NCBI GenBank assembly: GCA_036172665.1
Contig: CM069870.1
Span: 27,874,001-27,938,000, forward strand
Source: Prosopocoilus inquinatus
Taxonomy: Eukaryota > Arthropoda > Insecta > Coleoptera > Lucanidae
Direction: 5' to 3'
Length of the DNA: 64,000 bases
Below are positions 57,862-64,000 of the stretch, piece after piece. The notes under the pieces were generated by a model. The model was not told the origin of the DNA, searched no databases, and saw only the letters and a program-made list of their open reading frames with translations. The translations under genes and the position numbers were made by a program. The number at the start of each line of letters is the position of its first letter. Within the stretch, counting starts at the first letter, position 1.

Positions 57862-58026
57862 GATGCCCAGTTTCTGAAACGATACATAACTTTATACAGA
57901 GATAAACTCACAATAACTTCTCCAAACTTTATAGACAAAGTGTAAAACGTACACAGTTTGTTCTTTTCATAAAGCTATCTATCAATAAAATACATAAAGT
58001 TATTTGTCGTTTCAGAAACGGGCATT
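57862..58026. repeat. MITE-like repeat with ATGCCC(A/G)GTTTCTGAAACGA ends
   Basis: The left ATGCCCAGTTTCTGAAACGA and the right end (reverse complement ATGCCCGTTTCTGAAACGAC) pair, followed by ATAACTTTAT in both arms. It is 165 bp and non-coding. Confidence 0.6.
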
Positions 58027-59006
58027 AGTCTATGTTCTAAATGAAATGCATGTGATTACTAATTGTTTTTAGCTAATAACATTCACTGGTAGCATTATTA
58101 ATTTGTTGAAAACTACGAAACTATTTTAATTAAAAAAAAATCTGATTTAAATTAAGATAAATTTGCAGGCAGTCACTTCGTCTGCGTCAAAATTAATTTC
58201 ACACCTTAATAACACAACATCAAAATTATTAATTGTGTTTAAATGATGGCCCGCATTACTGGATACGTGAATATTCAATTAAGCACGTAATTAAATAAGG
58301 ATACTGTAAATTAAATTTACATATAGAAATTATGAAATTAATAGCTCTAGCGAAAGAAAAAAGAAAATTAATTTCCAACGCAATAATCAACCTTCCTTCC
58401 AGTCGTACAAAAGACCGTTTTCCTAATAGAAGATTGAAACTAAGGTTATTAAGACAATTCCGTTGAAACACAAAATGCAATTATACGTTTCCTTCTTGCG
58501 CTGTTAATTGCTGCCTCATTCATAAATAAGAAGTTTTGGAACTCCCAGGAACTAACAAGTTGGCTCTGGTGTAAAAAGTGTATAATTAGGACAAGTCTCA
58601 CTCTTTCTTTGAGGCATAAATTCAGTTAAATTATCTCGGTCGTTAGCGTGAGGTAAGTACATAGCGGTAGAACCGCGTCAGTATTAATTAAATATTTATT
58701 GCAAGCGCCAAAGAAATTAAAAAAAAGCGAATTATTAATGCTCTGTGTTTTACGAAATAGATTTAAATTACTTTCGTTTAATGGAAAAGATTGCAAGAAG
58801 CACGCTCAAAGCTAGAAACTGCATCAAAAATGACGATAAAACACCACATACTCGTTTCTTTACTATTTCTTTAGGTGAAAGATTCAGATAAATATAAACT
58901 CGAAGTAAAATGATTTAAAAAAAAAACTTAACTATTAATTTTTACAAGATACGATGTACTCACAACTTTCAATTCGTCATGTGATATGTATAGGCGATTA
59001 AAATGC
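58027..59006. other. Non-coding stretch
   Basis: The minus frame at 58256-58480 looks like chance. Nothing else is seen. Confidence 0.4.
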
Positions 59007-59303
59007 TTAATCAAAAAAATAAATAAACCGGACAGTATTAAAATTGGAAATAGCACTCAATGTTTCGCCGTCGATTGATAGCTTCGCCAGGAGTGATGAT
59101 AAACATTGTTTCTGGAGACAACATAAAGGACGACTTTGTGGGACATCTTCAACTGATTCTCTTCCGAGGTGATAATATTTAATCCAGTTCTTTGCTGTAG
59201 CACATGGAAGGATAGAATCACCATTGTCGTTTCCTTCTTTTAAAATTTCGACCTTCTTTAAGCAAAAACTAAATATTGAATTGTCCCGATCGGCGTCGAT
59301 CAT
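59007..59303 (-). pseudogene. Mariner transposase N-terminal fragment of another clade
   Basis: The minus-strand frame contains CATAKNWIKYYHLGRESVED followed by VPQSRP. This matches the end of the mariner helix-turn-helix region (a W-x-F/Y-x6-GRxSxED-x2-RSGRP pattern). It differs from the two 1.2-kb copies here (WFAEFQ-GRxSL-x2-EFREGRPS). Only some 30 residues are recognisable and the rest is unrelated. A degenerate hammerhead-like module overlaps its downstream part. Confidence 0.35.
59055..59097 (-). ncRNA. Degenerate hammerhead-like module, family 2
   Basis: The minus strand has CTGGCGA, AGCTATCAATCGACGGC and GAAAC, matching the 19326-19366 module with two core or stem changes. CACTCCTGxCGA on one side and an ACCGxACAG string beyond the other are also shared. 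It is likely inactive. Confidence 0.35.
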
Positions 59304-59340
59304 CGAGTTTTCTTAGGTATGAACAAAATATCTTCATATT

Positions 59341-59475
59341 TATCAACTCTTGCCCTGAAATTTGGACGCTATGTCTTAACTTATCTAAAAAGTAAGCCAT
59401 AGCCCGTATTGAGGTTATTTTACAGTAAAGCTAAGATATTCTGCCCAAATTTCATGGCAAGAGTTATTAAAAAAT
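59341..59475. repeat. MITE-like repeat, CTTGCC..AAATTTGGAC ends, copy 1
   Basis: AACTCTTGCCCTGAAATTTG pairs with CCAAATTTCATGGCAAGAGT. A second copy in the same orientation lies at 60174-60282, sharing GGACGCTATGTCTT and ATTGAGGTTATTTTAC. Confidence 0.6.
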
Positions 59476-60173
59476 TTAAAGAATCACTCAGTATTTTAGC
59501 ACAAAGGAAGAAACAACCATTACAGCAGTTTTAGAGAAATAAAAACATTGGCTTGCATGAAGGAGGAGGTTTATCATTTTGACAAGTTGCGACTGAGTAG
59601 AACGTATGATCTTTACTGTTCACTGCAATTGAAAAAGGAAGCACAGAGAAAACGTATGAGGAGCACTGGAATTTATTTGAGTCAATAAGATCAGCTCTTT
59701 TGACTATTGACTTTAAGAGGTTGAAGAAGCGCTATTTGATCAATAGCCAATTTATGATCTGATGCTATAGCTCACCTAATTATATATAAATTAATGGATA
59801 CTATTCCTTTTTACCAACACTATTGATGCTTCCTTCCAAACCTGATTAGTATTTAAAGCTGCACATTACAAAAAAAAAAAAACAAGTAGTAGGAGTTCCA
59901 TTTTCGCCCGAGCACACAAATGGAAAATGTAAAGGTGTGGGATAACTTATTATGTAGCTGAAATTTGTCAATCGTAATGCAATGTCAGGTCAGAAAGCCA
60001 TCGAAGGTTGTCGCTACTTAAACTTTTTATAAAATTATTGATCAAATTTAAATTCTTCTGATTGAGTATCAGATGTCCCATACCTTGGAACTTTGGTTTC
60101 ACTTTACTTTTGGTTTATCTCTAGTTGGCTGGCTCGTTATACTAAGAGCAAAATATCTTCATAAATACCAATT

Positions 60174-60282
60174 TATCAATTCTTGCCCTAAAATTTGGAC
60201 GCTATGTCTTCGTTCATCTGAAAAATAAGCCATCTATATTGAGGTTATTTTACGTCCAAATTTCATGGCAAGAGTATTATGT
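60174..60282. repeat. MITE-like repeat, CTTGCC..AAATTTGGAC ends, copy 2
   Basis: The layout matches copy 1 at 59341-59475 but the interior is shorter. CAAAATATCTTCATA before the arms is also shared, so the repeat unit extends a little to the left. Confidence 0.6.
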
Positions 60283-60941
60283 AGTTATTACAGCAGTTCA
60301 GTTTATAATTTCAATGTTAGTATAAGCAGAAGTATTCTAATCTCCTAAATCATCATAACTTACATTAATTCCTGAATTCCAACATTTTGCAGAGTTAGAC
60401 CCGGCTTTTTAACTACTCTTTAAATTTACCAGTCCGATGAAATCCTTGGAGACAATTGTATCGACAATTAATTTAACTTATACCGGGTGAAATGATACAC
60501 CAAACAAAATTACTTAAAGAAAGCCACAATTTGGATGTTTTAACATTTTTTTTGAGTTCCGTTTTTGATAGAAGACAGTCATCTTTAGTTTTTCAGATTG
60601 CACTACTATTTTTTTCTTACTCAATTTTATCGAAATGTTTTTCCTGAATATGAAAATCTAAACAATTATTGAATGGAAAAAGAACAAGAATTTAAGGAAG
60701 TAATTTAGAAATTTTAAAAATGAAACAATCACGTTAAACAAGGACTAAGTTCATGTCTTGTCTGTCAGTCGCCTATTTTACTAATATTAACATAAAAAAT
60801 TCTTACATTCTGTAATTAAAAAAAATTAAAATAGATAACCAAAATTATGTGGATATGATTGAAACATATTTTGAATGTGGAAAAAATGTTACAGCTGCCT
60901 TGAGACTTTACAGAAATTGTTTTCCAAACAGATTACAACCA
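60283..60941. other. Non-coding stretch
   Basis: A lone TATACCGGGTGAAATGATAC string at 60480 is the only repeat-like end. No gene is seen. Confidence 0.4.
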
Positions 60942-61040
60942 AGTGCCGCTAATAAATAAATAAATAAAAATAAAAAAAGTTAAAAAAATAAGTGCCGCTA
61001 ATACATAAATAAATAAATAAAAATAAAAAAATTAAAAAAA
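60942..61040. repeat. Two-copy 49-bp tandem duplication
   Basis: AGTGCCGCTAATA followed by AAATAAATAAATAAAAATAA recurs at 60942 and 60991. It is AT-rich, low-complexity sequence. Confidence 0.65.
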
Positions 61041-61160
61041 GTAAACTACGTAAGGTGTAGATTCAGACAGAAACAAAATTTCTCATACAAGAAGCACAGA
61101 AAAATTGACTGCAGGTCAGATTAAAATGTTTTTAAAGCGATTTTGTTTGACGTGTGTGTA

Positions 61161-61640
61161 ATTTTTAAAATCGGATAAAAAATAAGTTACGGCATCAAAG
61201 GTTTTTTATATTCCGCCCGGTATAAGGAAGTTAGGTCGTCACAACGCTCTGCTCTTTTACATTATCTCTCGATACGGTGTAAAAACTTTGCTCCGTTTCA
61301 GTGCAATCCGTTTCATTCGAACATGCGAATTTTTGATCCACGAATAAACAAAAGCCATCCCGTCCGAATACGCTACCACATGTGCTCCTTCTTTTTGCGC
61401 ATAAAATCGGTTAAAAATAAGGAAGTTACAGCGTCAAAGGTTTTTTATATTCCACCCGGTATAAGGAAGTTAGGATGTCATAACGCTCTACTCTTCTGCA
61501 CTATCTCTCAATACGATGTAAAAATTTTGCTCCGTTTCAGTGCAATTCGTTTCATTCGAACATGCGAATATTTGATTCAGGAACAAGCAAAAGCCATCCC
61601 ATTCGTATTCATACGTTAACACATGTGCACGCTCTTTCTA
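61161..61640. repeat. Two-copy tandem repeat, period 239 bp
   Basis: The units near 61161-61399 and 61400-61640 share AAAATCGG-TAAAAA, GTCAAAGGTTTTTTATATTCC, GGTATAAGGAAGTTAGG, TTTGCTCCGTTTCAGTGCAA and ACATGCGAAT-TTTGAT. Similarity looks near 85-90%. A 98-residue plus frame in the second part is a by-product. Confidence 0.7.
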
Positions 61641-63798
61641 CGCATGTGCAACATAATCTGGAGCTGCTCCGAGTAGTCATTCGAAAACGACAGAAGGCAT
61701 CACAATATGCATGACAGCCGATCTATTGGTACCGTGAATACTACTGAAATGATTTATTGTGATAATCAGGGAAAAGAATTCAGGTCACTTATTGCTAGAT
61801 ATACATATACTCCTACCATCTTTCCGCGGACCCGAATTGTTACTGAGTAGAAAGAGAGGGAATGTAAAGCTAGCGTTCTCATTTCGCAGATATTATTGTG
61901 GGCGGGGCTAATACAGTCCGAGTGCTAAATGTTCGTATTGTTCGCGAAACAAGTGGCCCGAAATCTTTTCCCTGGTGATAATATAATTTTTAGCGAAACA
62001 AATTATGATTACGCAAAATGTTTATCTTATTTTGAACGAACTTTCTACATACCGATCGCTCCACATTAAGTAGACACAACCGAGTGCTTATGAGGCAGTC
62101 TTAGCGTGAGCGTAAGTACAATACTGATGCATACAGATTTAAATTCTGTGGTCCTACTTAGAGGGTTTCATCTGTATATTTTACACAAGGACATCTGGTA
62201 GTCCCACTCCTAATTAATTTGTTTTATTCTTACTGAATTATTAAAATCATTTTTTTTCCATAAAATTGTAATTTTTCTTTTGTTTGATGAAATTAATTTC
62301 TATCTTGATATTGATTTGCAGAATTTAATTGTATAGTGCTACTATCTATGTTTTTGTTTATTAACATGTATTCAGAATTGCATGCTCATGTTTGTTTCGT
62401 TTTATACTATGGTAGTTAAAATTGTCTCTGCTTAAAAAAAAAACAAAATTTTCATGTTTAAAAAAACAACCCGAATACACTCCGAAATAACTCTCTCCAG
62501 TATAAAACAGCAACAACAAATATGCCGGATTATTGTAATACCGCACTCCATTAATGCACTACATGCATGCATAATAATAATAAACAACGTTATTACCTCT
62601 GCCTTGTTTATGCCACCTGAATTATCGATTCCCACCCTATTTTAAAGGCAAACATGTAAGTGCGAGCGAGCGGGGCACATTTTATTCGAGCACTCGGCGA
62701 TGACCTCGCTTAACCTTTCCTGAACGTCTTGCAGGTCAGTAAAGGCCATGATTTCTCTGTTCGAGGATACGTTTAGAGATCTCTGATGGTATGAAAATCG
62801 CCGTCTGGGCTAAAAATATAGAACAGTTTATAGGAAGGAAGATCTAGGTCGAGCGCAATTAAAGAAACGTTGCCAATTCTGCAGGACGTGCCCAGATTCA
62901 TTTAACATGTGCATTTTTTTTTATTTTTGTTTTTTACCTATTGAAAGAGAAAGTCATCATATCGATTAATTTGAATTCAAATCAATTTTTTTCATTGTTT
63001 ATAATTTTCCAATAATTAATCAGTAAATAAAAATTTCTGAGAGTTTTGTTTTTTTTTTAGGGGTTTTAGATACGGTTTTATAAAGAATAAAATTTTCTGA
63101 AAAACAAGGAAATGTTTTCCAATTGTACGCCTTTGCAGACACATTGTATAGTATAAAAATTAATTTGACGACCGAAAATTACACTAGCCTGCGAAGGTAT
63201 TGCGAATGACATAAAACTAGGTGTATGTAGTAGATTTGGTGTTCCTGAATTCGAGAAAAATATAATAATTTTTTCATCACGCACCACTTTTCTTTTAAAT
63301 AACAATATTTCAAAGTAGGTTTTTCATTCATAATTTTCGAGAAGCCAACTGTTACTCACTTGTTTGCTCATTTCCACTTGTTATTATTGACAGATTTGTT
63401 CTTAGGATTTCTTAAGTGTTTATACGTTTCATGCTATACCAAATAATAGTTTGTACTATACCGTGTGTTCCTGTTTAAGCAAATATTGGAAAAAGAAATG
63501 AATGGTAAGGTAAATGTTATTAAAAGACATTGTCTAAATGATTCTAATAGTTTTGCTACATTTGTGGTTGAACCCAAAAAAAAACACCAAAATAGGTTTG
63601 CTATATCCAAAGTTCGTTATAAACGGTAAATAAAAACGTATGTATTTAGTAGGGTTATAAGCGAGAGTTCTCTACAAACGGATTCACTTCAGTCGACCTT
63701 CACTGTACAGAGCTTTTGATAGACAAGCTACAATCAAACCTGCATAACTCAGATTTCAAGGGACCGGAAAATTATGAGTTATAGAGATTTCCAGTTAT
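61641..63798. other. Non-coding stretch
   Basis: Short frames at 62361-62645 and 63078-63305 look like chance. A GC-richer patch at 62660-62780 has no open frame worth reporting. Confidence 0.4.
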
Positions 63799-64000
63799 AT
63801 ACCGGGTGTCCCGCGCCATGTGCTCACCCTTCTAGAATTTTTATTTATTAATCGATTAACCTGAATTTTGGAGACAATAAACTAAACAGAAAATGAAATT
63901 TTTTGACGTACTGATAGCCGTCACATGACTTCCAGTTTCGCCGGAAGTGATATCAACTTTCTTATTTTAAATGGAACATCCTATATATTTTTATATATTT
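63799..64000. repeat. TATACCGGGTGTCC-type repeat, cut by window end
   Basis: It begins ATACCGGGTGTCCCGCGCCA and contains TTTTAAATGGAACATCCTAT near the end, the same pair of boxes as the 16.2-18.0 kb foldback. The other end lies outside the window. Confidence 0.5.

Noticed and set aside
60942..61640. Tandem repeats considered as a CRISPR array
   Set aside because: Only two units each, no short repeat with unique spacers, and the setting is a eukaryotic genome.

Overview
This looks like a piece of an AT-rich insect nuclear genome. Coding stretches are broken by short introns of about 35-100 nt with GT..AG ends, and the mobile elements are typical arthropod ones: mariner, hAT, Tc1 and pogo-like elements, CR1-like LINEs, foldback elements/MITEs and hammerhead-like repeats. 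A beetle or similar insect fits, but nothing here fixes the order. No complete host gene is visible. The window reads as intergenic or large-intron DNA filled with layers of transposable elements (TEs).

Host-like sequence is limited to three things. A decayed tetraspanin gene copy with its introns still present lies at about 4.46-5.43 kb. A 44-nt candidate exon with strong splice signals lies at 1124-1167. An unrecognised 118-residue reading frame that could be a last exon lies at 31.25-31.61 kb on the minus strand.

TEs by region. (1) 0.2-9.5 kb: a foldback repeat, a CR1-like LINE relic, an inverted-repeat element ending in TATACAG, and a non-autonomous hAT element (8-bp duplication TATACCAC) that holds an internally deleted DDE transposon keeping a transposase fragment. 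(2) 12.3-15.2 kb: a LINE 3' coding end split by hAT element A (duplication GTTATGTT). (3) 15.2-19.6 kb: a nest in which an outer hAT-like element (ATTGTTAG/ATTCTTAG) holds an inner hAT element (CTCTTTAC), which holds a 1.7-kb palindromic foldback. (4) 22.8-25.4 kb: an A-rich strand-asymmetric block, a Tc1-like element and an inverted repeat. (5) 28.5-34.1 kb: a MITE, mariner copy 1, a long-TIR element holding a pogo-like element, and a foldback. (6) 34.7-36.7 kb and 46.5-51.6 kb: dispersed copies of a short repeat carrying a hammerhead-ribozyme-like core, a second repeat family, a T-rich minisatellite and mariner copy 2 (TA duplications). (7) 42.2-43.6 kb: a CR1-like LINE. (8) 54-56.2 kb: hAT element B, the best preserved element, with perfect 8-bp duplications and a two-exon transposase broken by one frameshift. 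It has an N-terminal zinc finger and a segment resembling CGGBP1. (9) 56.8-61.6 kb: several MITEs, a fragment of a different mariner clade, a degenerate hammerhead-like module and a 239-bp tandem duplication.

The most unusual content is the hammerhead-like repeat families, the nested hAT insertions whose order can be read from their target duplications, and the near-intact CGGBP1-like hAT element. All calls come from reading the sequence by eye; no database search was run.
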